Positions 16,628 to 24,159 of a DNA stretch of 24,304 bases are shown one piece after another. The stretch comes from Alistipes sp. (lineage in GTDB: Bacteria > Bacteroidota > Bacteroidia > Bacteroidales > Rikenellaceae), in contig JAFLRS010000008.1 in assembly GCA_022511355.1 (NCBI GenBank), positions 1 to 24,304 on the forward strand, written 5' to 3'. The notes beneath the pieces were generated by a model that was not told the DNA's origin, ran no database searches, and was given only the letters and a program-made list of their open reading frames with translations. A program made the translations under genes and the position numbers. How positions within the stretch are numbered: position 1 is the first letter of the stretch; every line of letters begins with the position of its first letter.

Positions 16628-18346
16628 ATGGCAAAAATATCGCGACAGGAATATGCCAATCTGTTCGGCCCGACGGTTGGCGACAAAATCAGATTGGGCG
16701 ATACCGACCTCTATGTCGAAATCGAACGCGACTTGCGGGTCTACGGCGACGAGGCTGTCTACGGCGGCGGCAAGACTCTGCGTGACGGCATGGGCCTCGC
16801 CAACACCATGACCTCCGAAGAGGGTTCGCTCGACGTGGTGATAACCAACGTTACGATTCTCGACTCTGTTCTGGGCGTGGTTAAGGCCGACGTGGGAATC
16901 CGCAACGGCAAAATCGCAGGCATAGGCAAGGCCGGAAACCCCAACATAATGGAGGGCGTGCATCCCGATTTGGTTACGGGAGCCTCCACCGACGCCATAT
17001 CGGGCGAACATCTCATACTTACGGCGGCCGGCATCGACGGTCACGTGCATCTTATCTCGCCGCAGCAGGCCTATGCCTCGCTCAGCAACGGCATAACCAC
17101 CCTCATCGGCGGCGGAATAGGACCCACCGACGGAACCAACGGAACGACCATAACTTCGGGACGCTGGAATACCGCGCAGATTCTGCAATCGGTCGAGGAG
17201 CTTCCCGTCAATATAGGATTGCTGGGCAAGGGCAACTGTTCGACACGTCAGCCCATAGAGGAGCAGATCGAGGCCGGAGTGTGCGGATTGAAGATTCATG
17301 AAGACTGGGGTTCGACGCCTGCGGCCATACGCACGGCGCTGGATGTAGCCGACCGTTACGACGTGCAGGTGGCTATTCACACCGATACGCTCAACGAAGG
17401 CGGATATGTCGAGGATACGATTGCCGCCATGGACGGACGAACCATCCACACCTATCATACCGAGGGTGCCGGCGGAGGACACGCTCCCGACCTGCTCAAG
17501 GTGTCGTCGATGCCCTATGTGCTTCCCTCATCGACCAATCCCACGCTGCCGTTCGGAATCAATTCGCAGGCCGAGCTGTTCGACATGATTATGGTCTGCC
17601 ACAACCTCAATCCCAAGATTCCTTCCGACGTGTCGTTCGCCGAGAGCCGCGTGCGTCCCGAGACGCAGGCCGCCGAGAACGTGCTTCACGATTTGGGCGT
17701 GCTGTCGATGGTCTCCTCCGACTCGCAGGCCATGGGTCGTGTGGGAGAGTCGTTCATGCGAACCTTCCAGACGGCATCGTTCATGAAGAATGCCGTGGGA
17801 CGTCTGCCCGAGGATTCGGCCGGCAACGACAATTTCCGCGTGCTGCGCTATTTGGCCAAAGTCACCATCAATCCGGCGATAACCTACGGAATCTCCGACT
17901 GGTTGGGTTCGGTCGAGAAGGGCAAGGTGGCCGATTTGGTGTTGTGGGAGCCGAAATTCTTCGGAGCCAAGCCCAAAATGGTCATCAAGGGCGGAGTCAT
18001 CAACTGGGCGAACATGGGCGACCCCAATGCCTCGCTGCCTACGCCGCAGCCGTGCTTTTATCGTCCGATGTTCGGAGCCTTCGGCGGTTCGCTGCCCGAA
18101 ACCTGCATATCGTTCGTGTCGGGGGCCGCATTCGCCAACGGCATCAAAGAGAAATTGGGATTGCGCCGCATGATTCGGCCGGTTCGCCGCACGCGTCAGC
18201 TCACGAAGGCCGACATGGTGCGCAACGGCGCGATGCCGCGCATCGATGTCGATCCCGAAACGTTCAATGTGATGGTGAACGGCGTGCAGGCATATGTCAA
18301 GCCTGCGGCGAAGTTCGCGTTGGGACAGCTTTACTGGTTCAGTTGA
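16628..18346 (+). CDS. ureC: urease alpha (catalytic) subunit
   Basis: 572-residue nickel enzyme subunit. All active-site residues are present, each at Klebsiella number +5: His139 and His141 (HVHL), Lys222 to be carbamylated and His224 (GLKIHED), His251 (AIHTD), His277 (HTEGAGGGHAPD), Cys324 and His325 of the mobile flap (MVCHNLNPKIPSD) and Asp365 (SSDSQAMGRVGE). The flap reads C-H-N where Klebsiella has C-H-H; the catalytic His is kept. Intact and full length. The stop is 1 bp before ureE, so translation is likely coupled. Confidence 0.98.
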   Translation: MAKISRQEYANLFGPTVGDKIRLGDTDLYVEIERDLRVYGDEAVYGGGKTLRDGMGLANTMTSEEGSLDVVITNVTILDSVLGVVKADVGIRNGKIAGIGKAGNPNIMEGVHPDLVTGASTDAISGEHLILTAAGIDGHVHLISPQQAYASLSNGITTLIGGGIGPTDGTNGTTITSGRWNTAQILQSVEELPVNIGLLGKGNCSTRQPIEEQIEAGVCGLKIHEDWGSTPAAIRTALDVADRYDVQVAIHTDTLNEGGYVEDTIAAMDGRTIHTYHTEGAGGGHAPDLLKVSSMPYVLPSSTNPTLPFGINSQAELFDMIMVCHNLNPKIPSDVSFAESRVRPETQAAENVLHDLGVLSMVSSDSQAMGRVGESFMRTFQTASFMKNAVGRLPEDSAGNDNFRVLRYLAKVTINPAITYGISDWLGSVEKGKVADLVLWEPKFFGAKPKMVIKGGVINWANMGDPNASLPTPQPCFYRPMFGAFGGSLPETCISFVSGAAFANGIKEKLGLRRMIRPVRRTRQLTKADMVRNGAMPRIDVDPETFNVMVNGVQAYVKPAAKFALGQLYWFS

Positions 18347-18347
18347 G

Positions 18348-18929
18348 ATGAAGATTTTCGGAGAGATATTGGGAAATCTGCACGCTCCCGAATGGAAGGA
18401 GCGTGCAGAGGGCTGTCGTGTGAACCGGATAGTTCTGGACCAGTGGATGGCGCAGAAGAGCCGTTTTGCGGCTGCGGCCGACGACGGCAAGGAGTACGGC
18501 GTGTCGCTCGAACGCAATACGCGTCTGCACGACGGCGACATTCTCGAATACGACCCTGCGGAGCGTCGCATCACGGCGGTCAGTATCGAATTGAGCGATG
18601 TCATGGTGGCCGACCTTAGCGACCTTCAGAGCGAAAGCATCGCCACGGCCGTTCGCGTGGCTGTTGAGCTGGGTCATGCCATAGGCAATCAGCACTGGCC
18701 GGCGGTGGTCAAGGGGTTGCAGGTCTACATTCCGCTGACGGTGGACCGCAAGGTTATGCGCAGCGTGATGCAGACTCATCATCTGGAGGGTGTGAATTAC
18801 GAATTCCGAAGAGGTTCGGATGTCATTCCCTATCTGGCTCCGCACGAAATAAGGGGTCTGTTCGGGGGTGCCGAGCGCGAATCGCACCCGCACAGCCATC
18901 ATCACCCGAAGCAAACGGCCGAAGAATGA
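18348..18929 (+). CDS. ureE: urease nickel metallochaperone UreE
   Basis: 193 residues. It binds nickel and hands it to UreG during assembly of the urease centre. The N-terminal domain is followed by the metal-binding domain with ELGHAIGNQHWP (His110 corresponds to the conserved dimer-interface His of UreE) and VYIPLTVDRKVMRSVM. The C-terminus is a His-rich tail, SHPHSHHHPKQ (179-189), giving extra nickel or zinc sites. The ATG at 18348 directly follows ureC; an in-frame ATG at 18294 lies inside ureC and was not used. The last four bases overlap the ureF start (ATGA). Confidence 0.93.
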   Translation: MKIFGEILGNLHAPEWKERAEGCRVNRIVLDQWMAQKSRFAAAADDGKEYGVSLERNTRLHDGDILEYDPAERRITAVSIELSDVMVADLSDLQSESIATAVRVAVELGHAIGNQHWPAVVKGLQVYIPLTVDRKVMRSVMQTHHLEGVNYEFRRGSDVIPYLAPHEIRGLFGGAERESHPHSHHHPKQTAEE

Positions 18930-19636
18930 ACTGTTTGTCGTTGGGTCTGCTGCTTCACCTGCTCGAATTTACCGATTCGGCATTTCCCGTGGGTGCCTTC
19001 TCCTTCTCGAACGGAGTGGAGACCGCGGCCGAAACGGGCGAGGTGAAAGATGCCGAATCGCTGCGTGAGTATGCGCGCGACATCGTCCGCCGCACCGCGA
19101 CCACCGACTGCGTGGCTGCCGTTTGCGCCATGCGGGCCTGCCGAGCGGGTGATTATGAGGCGGTTGCGGAGGCCGATGAATCGCTTTGGCTCGCGAAGCT
19201 TAATACCGAAGCCCGTCAGATGAGCGTGCGTATGGGCCGCAAGACGGCCGAACTGGCCGAACGCATTCTTTCGGATAGCGAAGCGTGGCATTCGTCGGGC
19301 AGCCGATGGCTTGCCGATGTGGTGTCGGAGCGGGTCAGGGGTACTCATGCCGTCACTATGGGCATACTTTTCGCCGCCTGCGGTCTTTCGGAGCGGGAGT
19401 TGTTCGCTTCGCTCTTCTACGGCTCTCTGAATACGGTTTTGAGTGCCGCACTGCGATGCGTGCGGGTTTCGCATTACGATACGCAGCGCATATTGTTCGA
19501 CCTGAGCGGCGAGGCCGATGCTCTGTTCGCCGGGGTGTCGGAGATGGAGCTTGCGGATATGAATTCGTTCGCTCCGCAGGCCGATATTCTGGCTTCGCTG
19601 CACGAGAAGGGCAGCCGCCGTATGTTTATGAATTAA
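18926..19636 (+). CDS. ureF: urease accessory protein UreF
   Basis: 236-residue helical protein that bridges UreD and UreG in the activation complex and gates GTP hydrolysis by UreG. Typical opening LLLHLLEFTDSAFPVGAFSF followed by SNGVETAAETGEV; later DVVSERVRGTHAVTMGILFA and RCVRVSHYDTQRILFDL, all family-like. Normal length. Starts inside the stop of ureE (4-bp ATGA overlap) and ends 13 bp before ureG. Confidence 0.92.
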   Translation: MNCLSLGLLLHLLEFTDSAFPVGAFSFSNGVETAAETGEVKDAESLREYARDIVRRTATTDCVAAVCAMRACRAGDYEAVAEADESLWLAKLNTEARQMSVRMGRKTAELAERILSDSEAWHSSGSRWLADVVSERVRGTHAVTMGILFAACGLSERELFASLFYGSLNTVLSAALRCVRVSHYDTQRILFDLSGEADALFAGVSEMELADMNSFAPQADILASLHEKGSRRMFMN

Positions 19637-19649
19637 CTGAACCGAAAAA

Positions 19650-20294
19650 ATGAACAACACTTGCAGAATAGGAATAGGCGGTCCCGTAGGTTCGGGCAAG
19701 ACCGCACTGATAGAGGCATTGACTCCGCGTCTGCTCGACCGCGGACACAAGGTGCTGATAATTACCAACGACGTGGTTACGACCGAGGATGCCGAACACG
19801 TCCGCCGTATGTTGAAGGGCATACTGGTCGAGGAGCGGATAATAGGAGTGGAGACGGGAGCCTGTCCCCATACGGCGGTTCGCGAGGACCCGTCGATGAA
19901 CATTGCCGCCGTCGAGGAGATGGAGCGGCGTTTCCCCGACGGGGATGTGGTGCTGATAGAGTCGGGGGGCGACAATCTTACGCTGACGTTCAGTCCGGCG
20001 CTGGTCGATTTCTTCATCTATGTCATAGATGTTGCGGCGGGCGACAAGATTCCCCGCAAGGACGGACCCGGAATTTCGCACTCCGACATTCTGGTAATCA
20101 ACAAGACCGACCTTGCGCCCTACGTTCATGCCGATTTGGAGGTGATGCGTCGCGATTCGGCGGCCATGCGTCCGTCGGGCAAGCCTTTCGTCTTCACGAA
20201 CTGCATGACGGGAGAGGGGTTGGACGAACTCACCGAACTGATATGCCGTGCGGCTCTGTTCGACCGTGCGGCCGAAACCGAAGCCGGGCGATGA
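19650..20294 (+). CDS. ureG: urease GTPase UreG
   Basis: 214-residue SIMIBI-class GTPase that couples GTP hydrolysis to nickel delivery. Walker A GPVGSGKT (11-18), metal-binding Cys-Pro-His (72-74) in ETGACPHTAVRED, ESGGDNL (104-110), and the guanine-specificity motif NKTD (151-154) followed by LAPYV. Intact. Overlaps ureD by 4 bp (ATGA at 20291-20294). Confidence 0.96.
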   Translation: MNNTCRIGIGGPVGSGKTALIEALTPRLLDRGHKVLIITNDVVTTEDAEHVRRMLKGILVEERIIGVETGACPHTAVREDPSMNIAAVEEMERRFPDGDVVLIESGGDNLTLTFSPALVDFFIYVIDVAAGDKIPRKDGPGISHSDILVINKTDLAPYVHADLEVMRRDSAAMRPSGKPFVFTNCMTGEGLDELTELICRAALFDRAAETEAGR

Positions 20295-21199
20295 AAGGTG
20301 CCGCCATACGCGAACTGCATCCCTATTTGGGCAGCGGAGCCGTGCCGGCCGCTTCGGCGGGCAAGTGCGGCTGTCTGCGTTTGGGATTCGAACTCGACGG
20401 TCGCGGCCGCAGCATCATGCGCGATTTGGAGCGTCGTGCGCCGCTCATCGTGCAGCAGGAGCTCTATTTCGACGAGGAGATGCCCGAGATGCCCTGCGTC
20501 TACATTCTTTCGTCGGGAGGTCCCAACGTGGACGGCGACCGTTATGAACAATGCTTTACGGTCCGCCGCAACGCCTTCGCCCACATCTCGACGGGTGCCG
20601 CCACGAAGCTGGCCGAGATGCGGTGCGACTATTCGGGCATGAAGCAGCATTTCGAACTCGAGGAGGGTGCCTATCTGGAGTATCTGCCCGAACCGACCAT
20701 TCCGTGCCGTCACACCCGTTTTGCGTGCGAGACGACGATACGGATTGCCGAATCGGCGACGCTCTTCTATTCGGAAATCTACACGAGCGGCCGGCGGTAT
20801 TTTCGCGACGAACGGTTCGCCTACGATCTGCTTTCGGTGTCGACCGCGGCCGAACGTCCTTCGGGGCGGCGTCTTTTCCGCGAACGTTTCGTCATAGAGC
20901 CGTCGCGCGGCGGTGTGGAGAGCAGGGGAGTGATGAGCGGATTCGAAATCTTCGGCAATGCGGTGGTGCTTGCGCCGCCCGCGAGCGTCGATGCCATATA
21001 TGCCCGAACGGATGCCTTTATCGACCGCGAAAGAGGTCTGGCGGCGGGTGTTACGCGTCTGCCCGACGACTGCGGATTGTCGCTGCGCGTACTGGGACGC
21101 GAAACCGAACAGGTCAAGCATCTGATGCGCGAATTCTGCTCGACGGTCCGCATGACGGTCAAGGGAAAGCCTCTGTTCAGGGAGTTTCCGTGGAGATAA
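20291..21199 (+). CDS. ureD: urease accessory protein UreD (UreH)
   Basis: 302-residue scaffold protein of the UreDFG activation complex. Recognised from its strand-rich pattern: PLIVQQELYFDEEMPEMPCV, YILSSGGPNVDGDRYE, the segment HISTGAATKLAEM, ELEEGAYLEYLPEPTIPCRH, and the C-terminal LRVLGRETEQVKHLMREFC. UreD is the least conserved urease protein, so position in the operon adds weight. The reading frame is open far upstream inside ureG; the ATG overlapping the ureG stop is the sensible start. 21 bp to the urea transporter. Confidence 0.9.
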   Translation: MKGAAIRELHPYLGSGAVPAASAGKCGCLRLGFELDGRGRSIMRDLERRAPLIVQQELYFDEEMPEMPCVYILSSGGPNVDGDRYEQCFTVRRNAFAHISTGAATKLAEMRCDYSGMKQHFELEEGAYLEYLPEPTIPCRHTRFACETTIRIAESATLFYSEIYTSGRRYFRDERFAYDLLSVSTAAERPSGRRLFRERFVIEPSRGGVESRGVMSGFEIFGNAVVLAPPASVDAIYARTDAFIDRERGLAAGVTRLPDDCGLSLRVLGRETEQVKHLMREFCSTVRMTVKGKPLFREFPWR

Positions 21200-21220
21200 A
21201 CACTCTAAATATGTTGAAAT

Positions 21221-22252
21221 ATGAAAAAAGAAGAGAGAGAAAACAAACTCACCCGCAGCGAAGGAGAATATCCTGCGGGGCTGCTTAAGGTTCTGTTGCG
21301 CGGTGCGGGGCAGGTGATGTTCCAGAACAATGCGTGGACGGGGCTTCTGTTTTTGGCGGGCATCTTTTGGGGTGCATATCATTCGGGTCACGGAGTCGTG
21401 GCTTGGGGTGCGCTGCTGGGACTTGCCGTCTCTACCCTGACGGGTTACATTCTGGGACTCACGCGCCGCGACGGCGAACAGGGTCTGTGGGGTTTCAACG
21501 GCATACTTGTCGGATGCGCGCTGCCCGCATTTCTGGGCAATACCGCGTGGATGTGGTTGTGCGTGATAATCTTCTCGATGCTCACCACCTTCGTGCGCAC
21601 GGGATTCAACAACATCATGTCGCGATGGAAAATCAATTCGCTGACCTTTCCGTTCGTGTTCTGCACGTGGATTGCGCTCGCCGCGGCACGTGCCATGCAC
21701 GCCATTCCGCCCGTACATCTGTCCGATCCCATGCTGCCTTCGTTTTTCGCCTCGGGCGAGAGTCTGCGATTCGTCGATTTGCTCGTCTACTGGCTTAAGG
21801 GCATCGCACAGGTGTTTGTCATCGATTCGTGGGTGTCGGGTCTGTTGTTTCTCGTCGGTCTGTTCATCAGCAGCCGCTGGGCGGCTTTGTGGGCGGCCGT
21901 GGGTTCGGCAGTCGCTCTGTTGGTAGCCATTCTGTTCAGAGCTGCCGGTTCTGATGTCACGGCCGGAATCTACGGATACAGCGCCGTGCTGACCGCCATA
22001 GCCGTGGCTACGGTGTTCTATCGTCCCGGAGTCCGTTCGGCTTTATGGGCGCTGTTCGCCATTGTGGTGACGGTATTCGTTCAGGCTGCGGTGTCGGTGG
22101 CGGTCGGACCGTTGGGTCTGGCACCTCTTACGGCTCCGTTCTGCATTGCGACGTGGTTGTTTTTGCTGCCGCTCATCCGTTTTGACGACGACCATCCCGA
22201 CCATTCGAACTGGTATCCCGAGAATAAAAGACACCTTTCCAAAGGTCGATAA
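21221..22252 (+). CDS. UT-family urea transporter
   Basis: 343-residue membrane channel homologous to SLC14/UT proteins and Yersinia Yut, which lets urea pass down its gradient. The characteristic two-fold internal repeat is visible: QNNAWTGLLFLAGIF (35-49) with VIDSWVSGLLFLVGLF (200-215); GLWGFNGILVGCAL (88-101) with GIYGYSAVLTAIAV (249-262); LTFPFVFCTW (141-150) with LTAPFCIATW (303-312). The first 20 residues are hydrophilic. As the last gene of the urease operon it supplies substrate to the cytoplasmic enzyme. Its last 80 bp overlap the convergent FUSC gene. Confidence 0.92.
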   Translation: MKKEERENKLTRSEGEYPAGLLKVLLRGAGQVMFQNNAWTGLLFLAGIFWGAYHSGHGVVAWGALLGLAVSTLTGYILGLTRRDGEQGLWGFNGILVGCALPAFLGNTAWMWLCVIIFSMLTTFVRTGFNNIMSRWKINSLTFPFVFCTWIALAAARAMHAIPPVHLSDPMLPSFFASGESLRFVDLLVYWLKGIAQVFVIDSWVSGLLFLVGLFISSRWAALWAAVGSAVALLVAILFRAAGSDVTAGIYGYSAVLTAIAVATVFYRPGVRSALWALFAIVVTVFVQAAVSVAVGPLGLAPLTAPFCIATWLFLLPLIRFDDDHPDHSNWYPENKRHLSKGR

Positions 22253-22769
22253 CCTTCAGCAAACCTATGCCTATGCCTGCTCCGACTGCGGATTCGAAGA
22301 ATCGGAGCAGGCAGTTTGTTGCCGGATTGATGTCGGGCGAGCTTTGCGACACGAGCATGATTATTATGAGGGTCATGGTGGCTATGTGTCCGTTGTTGTA
22401 GATGTTGAGGAGCATGAACAGGAGTTCGAGGATGAAGACCGAGACCAGCATTCCGAATGTGGTGAAGGGGAAGAAGCGCAGATAGACATAGGCGACGGCC
22501 GCGCCGATGAATGTTCCCAGAACACGCGTTACGCCCATTTTGAGCGAATCGCGGTAGGCTGTTTTCTGCAGCACGACCACGGCCGAGGTACAGGCGAGCG
22601 TGGCACCCATCCATCGCGAGGCCGAGTGAATGGAGCCTGAAATGTAGTAGCCCGCGAGGTAGGCGAGCCAGATGCCCGTACACATTATTACGATTACCGA
22701 AATCTGAATGCGGTTCACGGCGGCCCGTGCCGTCGCGAGCAGCGATTGCGCTGTCAGTCTGAATTTCAT
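22173..22769 (-). CDS. FUSC-domain membrane protein (aromatic acid exporter-like)
   Basis: 198 residues with about five to six hydrophobic segments. The FUSC family signatures are visible: SASRWMGATLACTSAVVVLQ, RVLGTFIGAAVAYVY (82-96) and the C-terminal RFFESAVGAGIG. Larger relatives such as AaeB and YccS carry two such blocks and a cytoplasmic domain; this is the compact single-block form. Export of an amphipathic compound is suggested by the family only. It lies 48 bp after the MFS gene on the same strand, so the two may be one operon. The 3' end overlaps the urea transporter gene by 80 bp; the hydrophilic tail of each protein is encoded there. Confidence 0.8.
   Translation of the reverse strand: MKFRLTAQSLLATARAAVNRIQISVIVIMCTGIWLAYLAGYYISGSIHSASRWMGATLACTSAVVVLQKTAYRDSLKMGVTRVLGTFIGAAVAYVYLRFFPFTTFGMLVSVFILELLFMLLNIYNNGHIATMTLIIIMLVSQSSPDINPATNCLLRFFESAVGAGIGIGLLKVIDLWKGVFYSRDTSSNGRDGRRQNG
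22274..22320 (+). terminator. stem-loop after the urease operon, inside the opposite FUSC gene
   Basis: Perfect 12-bp inverted repeat TGCCTGCTCCGA (22274-22285) and TCGGAGCAGGCA (22302-22313) with a 16-nt loop, followed on the plus strand by the T-rich GTTTGTT. It starts 21 bp after the urea transporter stop, where an end signal for the urease operon would be expected. The same bases encode part of the FUSC protein on the other strand, so the symmetry could be chance. Confidence 0.45.
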
Positions 22770-22817
22770 TGCGGAGAGTGTTTTTTGCCTGTCGTGGAGG
22801 CAATAAACGTTCCGAAA

Positions 22818-24035
22818 CTATCTTACTCTGTGTTTTTGGAAGTGTGGCGTTACCCGTGCGACGAACCATGCGAGCGAGGCGGCCACCAACAGCGTGCCCA
22901 CCGTGAAACAGGTGGCGAAACTGTGGTCCGAGAGAGCCCCTCCGAGCAGCATTCCGCATCCTATGCCCACATCCCAGCCGGTGAGATAGGTGGCGTTGGC
23001 GGTTGCTCTCCGCGAATTGGGTGCGAGGTTTATGAAGAGCGTATTGAATGCGGGGAACATGGTTCCGAATCCGTATCCTATAAGAAATGCCGATGCGAAA
23101 TATACGACATAGCCTGCAGTGAGGTCGGCGGCGGCGACGGTTGCGAGCAGGGCCTCGCACATGACTCCGAACAGAGCTATCACGATGCCTGTGCGTATGG
23201 TTTGGGTTACCAATCCGCGGTCCACGCGCTTGCCCGAACTGAGTCTCGAGATTATGAGCCCGGCGGCCATGACCGTGAAGAAGAGTCCCGAACTGGCGAC
23301 GATACCCGATTCGGCGGCATACAGAGCCATGTAGCTGGTGGTCATGCCGTAGGGTATGGAGAGCAGAAACAGCGATGTACAGGCAGGCAGACCCTCTTTC
23401 ATGAAGAATCTGTCGGCCGAGGGGCGCGGACGTGAATCGGGAAGAGCCGGTCGCGGAGCGGGTCGCACCAGCGACGCGAAAAGCAGCCCTGTGCAAGCGG
23501 TTGTCAGCGAGGTTGCGAAGAGCAGCGTATAGCTGCCCGAGGCGATTATGAAGAGTCCGGTCATGGGTCCGAACGCCATCGCGAGGTTTCCCGTCACGCC
23601 GTAATAACCCAGACCTTCACCGCGTCGTGACGAGGGCATCACGTCGATTACGAGTGTGTTGCCGGTTGTGGAGAGTGTTCCGAATGCGAATCCGTGGAAT
23701 ATGCGCAGGGCTATGAACATCCACAGTATGTCGGTGATGCCGAAATAGCCGATGAACGATAATGCGAAGAGTGTGTAGGCGGCGATATAGACTTTTTTGC
23801 GTGGATAGGAGTCGGCGATAAATCCGGCGAAGGGCCGTATGCTGAGTACGGCCACGACGTAACAAGAGAGTACGAAGCCCACCATAGTGTGTCCGATGCC
23901 GAATGTTTGTCGCAGATAGAAAGGCAGAGTAGGCACGAGCAGAAAGAAGGAGAAAGCCATCATAAAGGCTGCGATGCCTATGAATATATAGTTTCGTGTC
24001 CAGAGTTTGTCGCGTGGATGTGTAATTTCGCTCAT
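22818..24035 (-). CDS. major facilitator superfamily (MFS) transporter
   Basis: 405-residue inner-membrane transporter with about 12 hydrophobic segments in two halves separated by a hydrophilic loop near residue 200 (RPAPRPALPDSRPRPSADRF). The MFS motif A after TM2 is GFIADSYPRKK (71-81), and RIFHGFAFGTLSTTGNTLV resembles TM4-5 of drug-efflux type members. The second half has SSGKRVDRG as the matching cytoplasmic loop. Start at 24035 (MSEITHPRD) rather than the in-frame ATG at 24074, because a TAACTTTG -7 box lies between the two and would place the RNA start near 24050. Multidrug efflux is the usual guess, but the substrate is unknown. Confidence 0.87.
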   Translation of the reverse strand: MSEITHPRDKLWTRNYIFIGIAAFMMAFSFFLLVPTLPFYLRQTFGIGHTMVGFVLSCYVVAVLSIRPFAGFIADSYPRKKVYIAAYTLFALSFIGYFGITDILWMFIALRIFHGFAFGTLSTTGNTLVIDVMPSSRRGEGLGYYGVTGNLAMAFGPMTGLFIIASGSYTLLFATSLTTACTGLLFASLVRPAPRPALPDSRPRPSADRFFMKEGLPACTSLFLLSIPYGMTTSYMALYAAESGIVASSGLFFTVMAAGLIISRLSSGKRVDRGLVTQTIRTGIVIALFGVMCEALLATVAAADLTAGYVVYFASAFLIGYGFGTMFPAFNTLFINLAPNSRRATANATYLTGWDVGIGCGMLLGGALSDHSFATCFTVGTLLVAASLAWFVARVTPHFQKHRVR

Positions 24036-24059
24036 AAACCAGAAAACCTTAATGTCGGG

Positions 24060-24067
24060 CAAAGTTA
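24060..24067 (-). promoter_or_regulatory. -7 promoter box for the MFS gene
   Basis: Minus-strand TAACTTTG matches TAnnTTTG, about 25 bp before the chosen ATG. No clear -33 TTTG at the right distance. Confidence 0.45.
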
Positions 24068-24131
24068 CGCACAAATCGGGAAAATTGTACTGTTATTTTT
24101 CTTTTGTCGCTTGCGGCCGCAAAAGCGGCAG

Positions 24132-24155
24132 AAAAGGCTAAAGCCTTTTTTTCTT
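24132..24155 (+). terminator. rho-independent terminator-like hairpin
   Basis: AAAAGGCT/AGCCTTTT, an 8-bp stem with a 2-nt nominal loop (aa), followed by a T-rich run (ttttctttttc). Just upstream is a second small hairpin, GCCGC-AAAA-GCGGC (24116-24129). No plus-strand gene ends here, so it may belong to the intergenic repeat cluster or act on readthrough transcripts. Confidence 0.4.
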
Positions 24156-24159
24156 TTTC

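Noticed and set aside
18294..18347. Extended UreE start inside ureC
   Set aside because: The added residues are antipodal to family N-termini and would overlap ureC by over 50 bp; MKIFGEILG at 18348 fits UreE and the compact operon.
15756..21199. Possible broken or frameshifted urease gene
   Set aside because: Each subunit and accessory gene reads through at family length (UreB longer) with all key motifs present.
20126..21718. 530-residue minus-strand frame across ureG, ureD and the urea transporter
   Set aside because: Spans three real genes and their junctions with no recognisable sequence; open only because stop codons are rare in GC-rich DNA.
22233..22246. Small palindrome ACCTTTCCAAAGGT at the end of the urea transporter gene as a terminator
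   Set aside because: Only a 6-bp AT-rich stem with a 2-nt loop and no following T run.
22081..23496. 471-residue minus-strand frame across the transporter, FUSC and MFS genes
   Set aside because: His/Arg-rich shadow in a different frame from two clear membrane-protein genes on the same strand.
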